A stretch of DNA of 64,000 nt from Pedobacter sp. Leaf176 (GCF_001424305.1 NZ_LMPD01000001.1:1-64000), one strand, 5' to 3'; shown: positions 36,313-45,561, counted from the stretch's first letter. The notes: a model not told the origin generated them from the letters alone. Numbers and translations: made by a program.

Positions 36313-37710
36313 ATGAGTTTCAGAATAGAACACGATACCATGGGCGAGGTGCAAGTGCCTGCCGACAAATACTGGGGTGCACAAACCGAACGCTCACGCA
36401 ATAACTTCAAAATCGGGCCTGAGGGTTCAATGCCTAAAGAAATCATCCATGCCTTTGGCTATCTGAAAAAAGCTGCGGCATTGGCCAATACTGAGCTTGG
36501 CGTACTTTCTGCCGAGAAAGCAGCGTTGATTGCCAAAGCTTGTGATGAAATTATTGCCGGCGATTTAGACGATCAGTTCCCATTGGTTATCTGGCAAACC
36601 GGATCTGGCACGCAAAGTAACATGAATGGAAACGAAGTAATTGCAAACCGTGCTCATGTAATTAATGGCGGCGCATTGGCTGACGATAAAAAAGTGCTCC
36701 ACCCAAATGACGATGTGAATAAATCGCAATCATCAAACGATACTTACCCAACTGCGATGCACATTGCAGCCTATAAATTAACAGTAGAGAATACCATTCC
36801 TGGTTTGGAGCAACTGCGTAATGCTTTGGCCGTAAAAGTTGAAGAATTTAGTGCAATCGTTAAAACGGGCCGTACGCATTTCATGGATGCAACGCCGCTA
36901 ACACTTGGACAGGAGTTTTCTGGCTACGTTCAGCAAATTGATAACAGCATCAGAGCAATTAAGAACGCTTTGGTTATGGTTGCTGAACTGGCTTTAGGGG
37001 GTACGGCAGTAGGGACTGGTTTAAATACGCCTAAAGGTTACGATGTTTTAGTGGCTCAGAAAATTGCCGATTTAACCGGCTTGCCTTTTGTTACGGCTCC
37101 AAACAAATTTGAGGCTTTAGCTGCGCATGATGCAATGGTGGAACTTTCCGGTGCTTTAAAACGTACAGCAGTTGCCTTAATGAAAATAGCAAATGATGTT
37201 CGTATGTTGAGTTCCGGGCCGCGTTGTGGCATTGGGGAAATTGTCATTCCTGATAACGAGCCAGGTTCTTCAATTATGCCAGGAAAAGTGAATCCAACCC
37301 AACCGGAAGCATTAACTATGGTTTGTGCCCAGGTTATCGGTAATGACGTTGCTGTTTCCGTCGGCGGTATGTCAGGTCATTTTGAACTGAACGTTTTCAA
37401 ACCTTTAATCGCAGCCAACGTATTACAATCCGCTCGTTTGATCGGTGATGCTTGCGTTTCTTTCACTGTGAAATGCGCGGCAGGAATAACTGCAAACTTA
37501 CCGGAAATCGAAAAACACTTACAAAATTCACTAATGTTGGTTACGGCGTTAAATCCTCATGTAGGCTATGAGAATGCAGCTAAAATTGCAAAAAAAGCGC
37601 ATAAAGAAAATAAAACGTTAAAGGCTGCAGCTGTTGAGTTAGGACTCTTAACCAACGAACAATTTGATGAATGGGTTCGGCCAGAAGACATGGTTGGCAG
37701 TTTGAAATAA
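36313..37710 (+). CDS. fumC: Class II fumarate hydratase
   Basis: A 465-residue enzyme of the fumarase/aspartase superfamily. It starts [26 protein letters not shown]; the substrate segment [13 protein letters not shown], the [18 protein letters not shown] region with catalytic residues, and the signature [13 protein letters not shown] all fit FumC. It interconverts fumarate and malate in the TCA cycle in the cytosol. Full length. It is transcribed from the region containing the palindromic repeat. Confidence 0.96.
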   Translation: MSFRIEHDTMGEVQVPADKYWGAQTERSRNNFKIGPEGSMPKEIIHAFGYLKKAAALANTELGVLSAEKAALIAKACDEIIAGDLDDQFPLVIWQTGSGTQSNMNGNEVIANRAHVINGGALADDKKVLHPNDDVNKSQSSNDTYPTAMHIAAYKLTVENTIPGLEQLRNALAVKVEEFSAIVKTGRTHFMDATPLTLGQEFSGYVQQIDNSIRAIKNALVMVAELALGGTAVGTGLNTPKGYDVLVAQKIADLTGLPFVTAPNKFEALAAHDAMVELSGALKRTAVALMKIANDVRMLSSGPRCGIGEIVIPDNEPGSSIMPGKVNPTQPEALTMVCAQVIGNDVAVSVGGMSGHFELNVFKPLIAANVLQSARLIGDACVSFTVKCAAGITANLPEIEKHLQNSLMLVTALNPHVGYENAAKIAKKAHKENKTLKAAAVELGLLTNEQFDEWVRPEDMVGSLK

Positions 37711-37802
37711 TCCCTGTTTTAATAATATTAAACTTACGATTTGATTTACAGTTTGCATTTAGAATCGTAAGTTTTAAAGAAAAAATAATCGTCCTGCGAA
37801 AA

Positions 37803-38360
37803 ATGACAATACCTAAAAGAATATCAGGTAGTTTAGAAAAATTAAAGCTGAACTTAAGGCTTAAACACCTTTACCTTTTACCTTTCGCATTCTACCTTTT
37901 ACTTTTTTTAAGTGCTTGTTCCCCCCGTCCAAATATTCAGGGCAAAGGGGAGGCTTTCATGCAGGGTATCTGGAATCAGGACTCCGTTGCGTTCAGCGAT
38001 AAATTAAGCAATTACACCCAACATCACTTCAAAATTACCTGCGACTCCATTTACATCGATTTGGTGACCTACAGCAAACTGAACCTTTATGAAGATTCAT
38101 GTTACAATAACGGTATTTGGAAAGAATTTGCGAAAGGCGTTTACGCTGTAAAAGGAGATACCTTATTTGTCGGTGCTACTTTTACGCATGCCAATTACAA
38201 ACAAAAAATTTCGGGCTGTTACCGCATCGGCCGTTACGATAAGAACTTCCTGATTAAGAAAAAGTCTTCGGATACATTGGTTTTGGAAAGTCTGAGCGAC
38301 CGCCGCGAAATAACATTATCACTAAAAGAAAAAGTTACCTGCGTACAAAAAGAATTATAA
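37803..38360 (+). CDS. Lipoprotein of unknown function before an S1/P1 nuclease
   Basis: From ATG 37803 the protein has 185 residues with a long basic n-region, a hydrophobic stretch and lipobox LLFLSAC. A roughly 145-residue folded domain follows, rich in aromatic and cysteine residues (four Cys after lipidation), resembling small Bacteroidota lipocalin-like lipoproteins. The frame is open from 37671 inside fumC, but that part is fumC shadow. The DNA for the signal peptide is a run of CCTTTTAC-like repeats. The nuclease gene starts 1 bp after the stop, so they are co-expressed. Confidence 0.7.
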   Translation: MTIPKRISGSLEKLKLNLRLKHLYLLPFAFYLLLFLSACSPRPNIQGKGEAFMQGIWNQDSVAFSDKLSNYTQHHFKITCDSIYIDLVTYSKLNLYEDSCYNNGIWKEFAKGVYAVKGDTLFVGATFTHANYKQKISGCYRIGRYDKNFLIKKKSSDTLVLESLSDRREITLSLKEKVTCVQKEL

Positions 38361-38361
38361 A

Positions 38362-39168
38362 ATGATATTGAGAACACTGAAGAATAAACTGGCAATGATT
38401 TCAGCAATAGGTTTGTTAGCCTATTTGCCTATGCAGGCAAACGCGTGGGGCATGATTGGCCACCGTGTGGTTGGCCAAATTGCGGATAGCTATTTAAATG
38501 CAAAAACCCGTAAGGCCATCCAAGCCATTTTGGGCAACGAAAGCCTTGCCATGTCGGCAAACTGGGGCGATTTTATAAAATCAGATTCTGCATACAATTA
38601 CATGTATAACTGGCACTTCGTAAACCTTCCTGGCGGCTTAGATAAAAAGGGAATTTATAACATCCTTGAAAGTGAGCAAGCGCCAAACCTTTATAACAAG
38701 ATTATCGATTTAACAGCCGTTCTAAAAAAATCAAACAGCACTGTTGAAGAGAAAAAATTAGCGCTTCGTATGCTTATACATATGGCCGGCGATTTATCCC
38801 AACCCATGCACGTAGCGCATAAAGAGGATTTAGGTGGAAACAGGGTTTCTGTTGTATGGTTTAATGAGAAATCAAATTTACACCGGGTATGGGACGAACA
38901 GTTAATTGAATACCAGCAATTAAGTTATACGGAATTCGCAAAAGCAATTAATCATCCATCAGCTGTTCAACTATACAACTGGCGGAACACCAGCCTGAAG
39001 GATTGCATTTACGAATCTTACCTGGTGTGCGGAAAAATTTATGATTATACCAAGCCCGATTCTAAGTTAAGCTACCGGTACAACTTTGATTGGGTGGAAA
39101 CACTAAATCAGCAACTGCTGAAAGGTGGTGTTCGCCTTGCTAAGATGCTGAACGATATTTACGGGTAG
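38362..39168 (+). CDS. S1/P1-family zinc nuclease
   Basis: A 268-residue secreted nuclease. The signal peptide ends near ANA-W, leaving the N-terminal Trp that serves as a zinc ligand in this family (WGMIGHRVVGQIA). Further ligands are in YNWHFVNLP, LIHMAGDLSQPMHVAHKEDLGGN and HRVWDEQLI. It degrades single-stranded DNA/RNA and nucleotides outside the cytoplasm, probably for nutrient scavenging. Coupled to the upstream lipoprotein. Confidence 0.92.
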   Translation: MILRTLKNKLAMISAIGLLAYLPMQANAWGMIGHRVVGQIADSYLNAKTRKAIQAILGNESLAMSANWGDFIKSDSAYNYMYNWHFVNLPGGLDKKGIYNILESEQAPNLYNKIIDLTAVLKKSNSTVEEKKLALRMLIHMAGDLSQPMHVAHKEDLGGNRVSVVWFNEKSNLHRVWDEQLIEYQQLSYTEFAKAINHPSAVQLYNWRNTSLKDCIYESYLVCGKIYDYTKPDSKLSYRYNFDWVETLNQQLLKGGVRLAKMLNDIYG

Positions 39169-39187
39169 CTAAAAGCTTATGTAATTT

Positions 39188-39399
39188 GAGGCTGTATCAT
39201 AAAGATTGACGGTGGCTCAAAAGCAAATATATTTTGATACCCCCGTCATTCCCAATTAAATGGGGAATCTTAATGCTATTGTGGAATGCTTTAAAATTAG
39301 CTTCGCTGAGCAATCGTGGTTCCCGCCTGCGCGAGAATGACGGGAAACGAAATAACATTCTGGTCCTTCACTGCTAGATTTTACCTTTGATACAGCCTC
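39188..39399. repeat. Composite 212-bp nested palindromic element
   Basis: Outer arms GAGGCTGTATC (39188-39198) and GATACAGCCTC (39389-39399) are perfect. Inner arms CCCGTCATTCCC (39242-39253) and GAGAATGACGGG (39333-39344) pair with one mismatch. It fills most of the 294-bp gap after the nuclease and shares its core with 36117-36195. It could serve as a terminator, or be a small non-coding mobile element; no flanking target duplication was detected by eye. Confidence 0.7.
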
Positions 39400-39462
39400 T
39401 TGTTTTTATAAATGTAGCGTTAATTCATCTCATCACGTTTTAGGGTTAAAAACCAAAACACT

Positions 39463-39897
39463 ATGAAAAAATTGTTCCTTATTTTAGTACTCTTTACTGC
39501 ATTCGGTTGTAAAAAGAAATCCATTAACCCGGAAGACATTACTCAATATGAGTGGTTGTTGTCTACTGCTACGATTAGTCCGGCGATGGTCATTAATGGA
39601 AAACCTGAAACGAATTTTAAAACGATGTCGGGCCCCTCAGGCTGTTTAAACAGTAATTATACGCTTTCATTTTCTAAAGATGGTTCTTATGCTTTCAGCT
39701 CTAATGGTCCACTTTGCGATATGATTTCTTTCCGAAATGCAAAGTATACCCGTAATGGAAACGAAATTACCTTGAATGATGGTGGAGCGCAGCCCAGTAA
39801 GTATATTTTAAGTGGCAACAGCATCACCAATAAATATACATTTGAACAAAATAATGTGAGTTATACCGTTACTTATATTTACAACCCGAAACAATAG
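39463..39897 (+). CDS. Lipocalin-like lipoprotein
   Basis: A 144-residue protein with lipobox LFTAFGC near residue 16. A beta-rich domain follows whose layout (W at the first strand, YTLSFSKDGSYAF, then a late YTVTYIYNPKQ) matches small lipocalin-like lipoproteins of Bacteroidota. Single transcription unit. Function unknown. Confidence 0.72.
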   Translation: MKKLFLILVLFTAFGCKKKSINPEDITQYEWLLSTATISPAMVINGKPETNFKTMSGPSGCLNSNYTLSFSKDGSYAFSSNGPLCDMISFRNAKYTRNGNEITLNDGGAQPSKYILSGNSITNKYTFEQNNVSYTVTYIYNPKQ

Positions 39898-40105
39898 CTG
39901 GTAAGCCTATATTCTGAATTGTTGATCTAAATCTTTCGGCAATGAACATCCGGTATTTCTCATCCCACACGCATTCGCAGGTAAAATTAGGAATTATTAG
40001 CTCCTGACTCGATTTGGACCGATAATTAAAATCTCATAACTTACAGGCTAATTACATCTGGCTCGATTTATGGGCTTGTTTCATAATTATAATACAACAC
40101 TATAT

Positions 40106-40540
40106 TTGAAAATTTTAATGGTTTGCCTGGGTAATATCTGCCGTTCGCCACTCGCGGAAGGTATTATGCGCCATTTGGCAAATGAAAAAAAACTTAACTG
40201 GGAAGTTGCATCTGCTGGTACAGGAAATTGGCATATTGGTAAAGCACCCGACAATAGAAGTATTGCCGCAGCAAAGGCAAATGGTTTTGATATCAGCACC
40301 CAGCGAGCGCAGCAGTTCAGGCATAATATGTTTGCCGAATATGATTTGATATTCGTAATGGACAGGAATAATCTCAATGACGTACAGGCACTTGCAAAAA
40401 CTCATAAAGAGCGCAAAAAGGTAATGTTATTTTTAGATAACGATGAAGTTACAGACCCATATTGGGATAATGCACTATTTGGGCCTGTTTGCAAACAAGT
40501 TGAAGAAAGATGTAGAGAAATTATCCAACAACTTTCTTAA
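40106..40540 (+). CDS. Low-molecular-weight protein tyrosine phosphatase
   Basis: The active-site P-loop C-L-G-N-I-C-R-S (CX5R) follows KILMVCLGNICRSPLAEG, and the DP acid loop is TDPYWD near the C-terminus. I choose TTG 40106 because it gives the family's standard start MKILMVCLGN. ATG 40070 would add 12 residues and ATG 40118 would remove the first strand. The TTG overlaps TATATTTG, an exact -7 consensus at 40101-40108, so either that is not the promoter or the ATG 40118 is used. It dephosphorylates tyrosine on cytosolic proteins or on exopolysaccharide kinases. Confidence 0.88.
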   Translation: MKILMVCLGNICRSPLAEGIMRHLANEKKLNWEVASAGTGNWHIGKAPDNRSIAAAKANGFDISTQRAQQFRHNMFAEYDLIFVMDRNNLNDVQALAKTHKERKKVMLFLDNDEVTDPYWDNALFGPVCKQVEERCREIIQQLS

Positions 40541-40579
40541 TTTAGTACTTAAGATTAAATTTATACGCTAACCATTATT

Positions 40580-41323
40580 ATGAAAAAGCTGTTCTCCATT
40601 TGCCTGCTAATTGCTAGTGTCATTTTATTTCAAAGCCATGCTTTTGCAAAGAAAGATCCCAGTATTTTGGTCTTCTCCAAAACCAAGGGCTTTCGACATG
40701 CATCTATTGAAGCGGGAAAAACAGCCATTCAGAAATTAGGATTAGCACATCATTTTTTAGTTGACACAACGGAAAATGCAGAATTATTTACGGAAGCCAA
40801 TCTAAAAAAGTATGCAGCAATACTTTTTTTAAGCACTACAGGAGATGTTTTGAATGATGCACAACAAGCTGCATTCGAAAAGTACATTCGAGGCGGCGGT
40901 GGATACGTAGGTGTTCATGCAGCAACAGATACAGAGTATGGCTGGCCCTGGTACGGAAAACTTGCTGGTGCTTACTTTTTGAGTCACCCGGAACAGCAGA
41001 CTGCGCGATTCGTTATCAAAGATAAAAAGCATCCTTCCACAAAATTCATGACCGATTCTGTCTGGATGCACAGAGATGAGCTATATAATTTTAAAGACAT
41101 CAATCCAGACATAAAGGTGCTGATCACTATTGATGAATCATCATACAAAGGCGGCAAAAACGGCAATTTCCACCCTTTTAGCTGGTACCACAACTTTGAG
41201 GGGGGAAGGTCTTTTTACACTTCGATGGGGCACACCAACGAAGCCTGGGTAGACAATATGTTTCTAAGACACCTATACGGTGGAATTGAATACGCAATTG
41301 GCGGGCAAAAAAAACGCCGTTAA
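40580..41323 (+). CDS. Secreted ThuA-domain protein
   Basis: A 247-residue protein with a signal peptide (1-23). The ThuA-like flavodoxin-type fold shows LVFSKTKGFRHASIEAG, GGGGYVGVHAATDTEYGWPWYG and the closing MGHTNEAW...GGIEYAIG. ThuA-type proteins are tied to trehalose and other sugar catabolism or glycoside hydrolysis in the periplasm. It lies 39 bp after the phosphatase. Confidence 0.87.
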   Translation: MKKLFSICLLIASVILFQSHAFAKKDPSILVFSKTKGFRHASIEAGKTAIQKLGLAHHFLVDTTENAELFTEANLKKYAAILFLSTTGDVLNDAQQAAFEKYIRGGGGYVGVHAATDTEYGWPWYGKLAGAYFLSHPEQQTARFVIKDKKHPSTKFMTDSVWMHRDELYNFKDINPDIKVLITIDESSYKGGKNGNFHPFSWYHNFEGGRSFYTSMGHTNEAWVDNMFLRHLYGGIEYAIGGQKKRR

Positions 41324-41363
41324 TATAGAACCCGAACGGAGTTACGTTGATTGTTTAATGGGT

Positions 41364-42038
41364 TTAATGGTTTAATTCGTTTTCATTGACCAGGTAAATG
41401 TATTTCAGCATGCAAAAGGAAGCGATAGCACCGAATGTATGCCACAAAAAATGCGTTCCTATACTTAACATTCCCCATTTATCCATTATACGAAAAGTTA
41501 ATGCAAATGTAAAAGCAAGCAAAGCAAAACCAACCCATTTGCCGTTTTTCCATGCCGTTTTAATAAGGTACCCAAGAACAGGGAACAGGACTATAGCTGC
41601 CATGAATGCATAATTGATGTTTATAAAGATTTGGAAATCGGCACCAGTAAACTGCTTTCTCAAAAAAGCCTGGAAAAACGCATAAACAATGACAATAGAA
41701 ACTGCGAAATACCACTTGGTAATTTTAGCCAGGAAGTAGGTTCCTGCGGACAGACAAAGCAACATTATCGGTACCCAATCCATCATGATAAACACGGTCC
41801 AGCGCCTTAAACCATGATAGGTCGTTCCGCCAATGCCACCGATATACAATAAAATTAATGCGATTGATAAAAATGTGTGTTGTTTGAAGTTGCCCCAAAG
41901 TTTATATGTCCAGTATATCGCGATGGCCAGAAAAAAGCAACTCGTAATCGTATTTAGTGGTTCGGGGAATAAATGATTAAGATTTGTTTCCGTATAAACT
42001 GTACCGCCATCTGATGGGATCTGGATTGACATATTCAT
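41364..42038 (-). CDS. CREST-type membrane protein, possibly ceramidase-like
   Basis: A 224-residue protein with seven predicted membrane helices. Conserved polar residues match the CREST membrane hydrolase pattern (alkaline ceramidase, PAQR). These are TTYH-GLRRW after helix 2, an Asp 11 residues later in MMDWVPI, and an H-FLW-H pair in the last helix pair (GTHFLWHTF). In CREST enzymes these His and Asp residues bind zinc and act in amide hydrolysis. Sphingolipid production by Sphingobacteriaceae makes a ceramide-directed role plausible. The function is inference. Confidence 0.65.
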   Translation of the reverse strand: MNMSIQIPSDGGTVYTETNLNHLFPEPLNTITSCFFLAIAIYWTYKLWGNFKQHTFLSIALILLYIGGIGGTTYHGLRRWTVFIMMDWVPIMLLCLSAGTYFLAKITKWYFAVSIVIVYAFFQAFLRKQFTGADFQIFININYAFMAAIVLFPVLGYLIKTAWKNGKWVGFALLAFTFALTFRIMDKWGMLSIGTHFLWHTFGAIASFCMLKYIYLVNENELNH

Positions 42039-42322
42039 GCTATTTATGATTTATAACGCTTTAGGGAAATTAATGTTTGCGCCCAAAATCATACCTGACT
42101 GTTCGGATTTAGCACGTTAAATTTGCAAAAAGCGTTCCGGGTGGTCATAAACTCAGCAGAAATATTTAAATTGATATCGATGTTGGCTACAGAACAGGCA
42201 AATGCCAAGGCAGCAATTTTGGCGGATATTCAAGCGTATAGCATGTGAGAATAAGATTTTTGTAAAAATGACAAACCTTTCCCTTCTGTTCCTGTTGAAA
42301 TACTACATTAAATCTATAAAAC
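42039..42322. other. Intergenic region with a possible short ORF
   Basis: A TAAATTTG -7-type box (42118-42125) lies before a GTG-started 35-codon frame (42141-42248; VINSAEIFKLISMLATEQAN) that reads like protein but matches nothing I know. It may be a relic. The rest holds no feature. Confidence 0.25.
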
Positions 42323-42778
42323 ATGAAAACGACAACAGTAACAACAGAAGTTTTAAACGACCTTGTTCAAATTAACAATGATCGTATTGAAGGATATGAG
42401 AAAGCACGCCAAGAATTAAAAGATGGTGACCAAGATTTAAAGTCTTTATTTTTAAATATGATTGAAGAAAGCCAGAAATACAAATTAGCATTAGCTACTG
42501 AAGTTTCTGCTTTAGGTGAAGACATCGAAACAGGCACAACAACTTCAGGTAAAATTTATAGAGGCTGGATGGATGTTAAAGCTTTATTTACTGGCCATGA
42601 TCGTCAAACGGTTTTAAACAATTGTGAGTTCGGCGAAGATGCTGCTCAGAATGCTTATAAAATGGCGTTGGAAGAAGAAGATTTGCCTTCAAATATCAGA
42701 TCATTAATTTCTGATCAGAAAGCAGCTTTAAGACAATCTCACGACGAAATTAAAAGATTACGCGATTCTCAGGCATAA
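42323..42778 (+). CDS. PA2169-family four-helix-bundle protein (DUF2383)
   Basis: A 151-residue, wholly helical cytosolic protein. The start LNDLVQINNDRIEGYEKA, the central WMDVKALFTGHDRQTVLNNCEFGEDAAQNAYKMAL, and the final QKAALRQSHDEIKRLRD match the PA2169/DUF2383 ferritin-like family. Often stress-induced; the biochemical role is unknown. It has its own terminator. Confidence 0.9.
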   Translation: MKTTTVTTEVLNDLVQINNDRIEGYEKARQELKDGDQDLKSLFLNMIEESQKYKLALATEVSALGEDIETGTTTSGKIYRGWMDVKALFTGHDRQTVLNNCEFGEDAAQNAYKMALEEEDLPSNIRSLISDQKAALRQSHDEIKRLRDSQA

Positions 42779-42802
42779 AAATAGTTTTAGTAATAATAAT
42801 GA

Positions 42803-42837
42803 AGCCCTTTCGACCTAAGTTGAAAGGGCTTTTTTTT
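42803..42837 (+). terminator. Terminator of the DUF2383 gene
   Basis: AGCCCTTTC and GAAAGGGCT form a 9-bp stem with a 10-base loop followed by T8. It lies 25 bp after the stop. Confidence 0.9.
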
Positions 42838-43018
42838 AATCATGTATTCCACTTCAATAATGTCAATCGGCATACATGTAATATATTGCGGCAGCCTTTA
42901 CCAATAATTGCGCTTATAGCCTGGTATTTATTTTTCGTGTAAAATTTTAATAGTGCATCTGAAATGGTAATTCCATTGTGTAGCTTTATTATTCATCCCG
43001 CTCAAATTTAAATTAACG

Positions 43019-44724
43019 ATGAATAAATTAATGCTCCAAAAAGGCAAAGCTATGGCTTGCCTGATTTTAATGTGTCTTGTACTCGGACAGTCTTGTAAGA
43101 AGGAAAACCGAATTCCTGTTGAAAGCCCCGATATAGAAAGCCAGCTAATTAAACAAGAACTTATCGAAAATTGGTTTAAGCAAAATCCGCTGTCATCTGT
43201 TTTGGAACCCGATTGGACCAAAGCCAGGCAGGCGCTTCATCAGGGAAAAAGCATTGTAAGGGTGCCGATACTAAATGTTGATAAATTAAACCATGCCACT
43301 GCTGTAAGTGCAAATAATGCAGGTTATTATGCCAAGCATCCGCCCGAAATTTCTTCCTACAAAACGCCGATGGGCAAATTGCTGGTTATTTATTAAACTT
43401 TATACCGAAAGATGTTCAGCATAATTTTGGAGAGAATGGCATTTGGACAGGAGAATTAATTGAATGGAATGTTAAAGGCGACACCCTGCATGTAATTGAA
43501 TTTGCCGACAATAAGATTGTGAAGGACAAGCTTATTGCACCTGCATCAACTACAAAAACGAATTCGATAGGTGCCGTTTTAAAGCAAAATAAATTGGCCT
43601 TAGCAGCTAACAATGGAAATGGAGGCTTTTGGTCTTTTTTGGGCAGAGTTTTGGGTGCTGTAGCTGACTTTCTTGGTCTGCCCACACGCGACACCATTAT
43701 TGATGGACTCAGAGTAGACTGGACAATAATTGGATCTGATATTAGCAGTTGGTTTGATGGTGCAGAAAGTTATTATGGAAGTACAGGCGGCGGTGCAGAT
43801 GGGTATTTAAGTGCCGGCGGGCCAATTTACGTAAGTTATCTTGGTGCTTCGGGAGGAGGGAATACAGATACCGGTACTACAGGCGCAAATGTTTCACAAA
43901 TTGTGTTCACAGAATATAAGATATATAAAGGCGGGCCTAATCATATTGACCCTCCGCTGGATGTAGATGATTATATTGTAACTGAATTAGGTTTTACCGG
44001 AAATGCGGCAAATTATTTAATGAGCCATATTGATGTACAACTGGCATTAGAAAATTATCTGGATGCTAATGGTAGAAACTTTGAAACTATTGAGTTTGTG
44101 AATTGGGTGGTGGAGTATTCAATGAGTAATTTGGACATACAGCCAGCTGAACTAATAGAAGCTAATAATATCCCAAATTGGTCTATTAATCTACCAAACT
44201 TAATAGATACTACGGGATTATCTCCCTATCCATCATTTAAAGCAGTAGTCTCTAATTTACCTGCATTTTTAAGTGAAAATCCAGATGTTATTACATCATT
44301 GATTAGATATACTGGATTTTCTAAAACTAAACTCATGCAATTAATGCAGCCTAATAAGGGCCCAAAAATTCAACTGGTTAGTAATCTTGTGGATGAATAT
44401 GGACGTCCGTGTTTTGGTCAATTTGATCCTGGATCCAAAACATTAAAGATAAAAAAAGAATTAGTTGTTGGGCTAGACAAAGTTCAATCACCAAACAGAT
44501 ATTCTGCTCTTGGTATGTTGTTAGCAATTGTTACAATGCATGAATTTGTGCATTATGGACGAGATGTTAATAAGTTAACAAAACGAGTTAATATTGGTGG
44601 TATTTTGTATGAAGCGGGGATGGTTTTCGAATTAAGTATATCGCCCCCCTATATTTACGGTACTATCGATAGAAATAACGCTATCCAATGGGTTAAATTT
44701 TTTAATTTTAATATAAACGATTGA
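43019..44724 (+). pseudogene. Frameshifted lipoprotein with C-terminal toxin-like metallopeptidase
   Basis: The first frame (43019-43396) encodes a lipoprotein start (lipobox LVLGQSC) and 125 residues. The adjacent frame then continues without a gap as GYLLNFIPKDVQHNFGENG (from about 43384) through WTGELIEWNVKGD into an open frame ending at 44724. One missing base near 43376-43380 explains this; an added A in the AAA there restores G-K-I-A-G-Y. Restored, the protein is about 568 residues. Lipobox and a folded N-domain are followed by a Gly-rich linker (about 43780-43890) and a C-terminal zincin with H-E-F-V-H (44539-44553) and a downstream YEAG glutamate (44611). This layout matches polymorphic-toxin-like MPTase proteins of Bacteroidota. 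Sequencing error, mutation or shifting are all possible. Confidence 0.65.
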
Positions 44725-44763
44725 TCCATAATTAAAAGTTTCTAATATAGAATAGAATTGACC

Positions 44764-45288
44764 ATGTTAAAAAAAGGCATTATTTTACTTATTAATATAG
44801 CGATGTTTCCTGCTTGCCATTCAATTGATAAGAATAAAAACGAATTAAAAACTAGCGATACTACAAAAATTATGGCTTCCGTATTTAACGGAACAATGTT
44901 TTTAAAGGAAAATCCGAGTATTGACACTTTATTCTTGTTGAAAAATAAGTTTTTTAACAAAAGTTGGCCTCATCGTACAGCGAGATTAAAGATTGAATTT
45001 ATAGATGATAATTCAAAAACAAGAATGTTTAATATTGGGCCTGGCTTTCCTTGCGATGCAAGGCAAAGATTGAGTATTCTTAAGTTTAACTATAAAAAAG
45101 ATACCGTAAATATGGTTATGCTAGACCATGGAAGTAATCTATTCTACGATACAAAACTTATAAATAGAAATAAAAATTGGGAGGTTGTGAAGGAAGAGAT
45201 AAGTGTTGGGGGGAGGGTGGAGAGATTTGAATTTGAAGATGAAGACTGGTATTTACTTCTAAAAGAGAAAAAGGAAAAGAAATTATAA
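44764..45288 (+). CDS. Small lipoprotein, candidate immunity partner
   Basis: A 174-residue protein from ATG 44764 (a TTG two codons earlier is in frame). It has a lipoprotein signal with cysteine in MFPACHS, then a mixed alpha/beta domain with no family I can name. It begins 40 bp after the metallopeptidase-like ORF on the same strand, is more AT-rich than the neighbours, and has no independent terminator before. Small, unrelated-looking lipoproteins directly downstream of a lipoprotein toxin are typically immunity proteins. That role is inferred from position only. Confidence 0.6.
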   Translation: MLKKGIILLINIAMFPACHSIDKNKNELKTSDTTKIMASVFNGTMFLKENPSIDTLFLLKNKFFNKSWPHRTARLKIEFIDDNSKTRMFNIGPGFPCDARQRLSILKFNYKKDTVNMVMLDHGSNLFYDTKLINRNKNWEVVKEEISVGGRVERFEFEDEDWYLLLKEKKEKKL

Positions 45289-45372
45289 TATTTAGTCAGA
45301 AGTATAAAGTAAAATTTTAGTCTAAAACTAAATTAATATTTGCCCACCGTCAAATCTAGCTCCATTATATAA

Positions 45373-45528
45373 AAGCGATCGTTCAATTTTACTAAACTGA
45401 ATAAAAGAGAGAGATATGAAATAACAAAATTCGAAAAAGCAGCTGACACCGTTATATTAAAACTTTATAATTTTGGCTTAAGGGAGGGTTACAACTTAAA
45501 ATTATCCTATCAAAAAGGCCTGAGATAA
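45373..45528 (+). pseudogene. Relic ORF without start
   Basis: An open stretch after TAA 45370-45372 ends at TAA 45526-45528. It reads RERYEITKFEKAADTVILKL and then YNFGLREGYNLKLSYQKG, a protein-like sequence without start codon. Another frame just before (LAPLYKSDRSILLN) could be its upstream part with a frameshift. I read this as the decayed tail of a small gene, perhaps another immunity-like lipoprotein. The remainder of 45289-45637 holds only the palindrome below. Confidence 0.35.
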
Positions 45529-45561
45529 TTGTAGATGAACAGAGTTATGTTTATTGACAGT

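Noticed and set aside
43370..43396. Programmed -1 frameshift in the toxin-like gene
   Set aside because: No X-XXY-YYZ slippery heptamer or strong downstream hairpin is visible, so a mutation or sequencing error is more likely. I keep it as an open alternative only.
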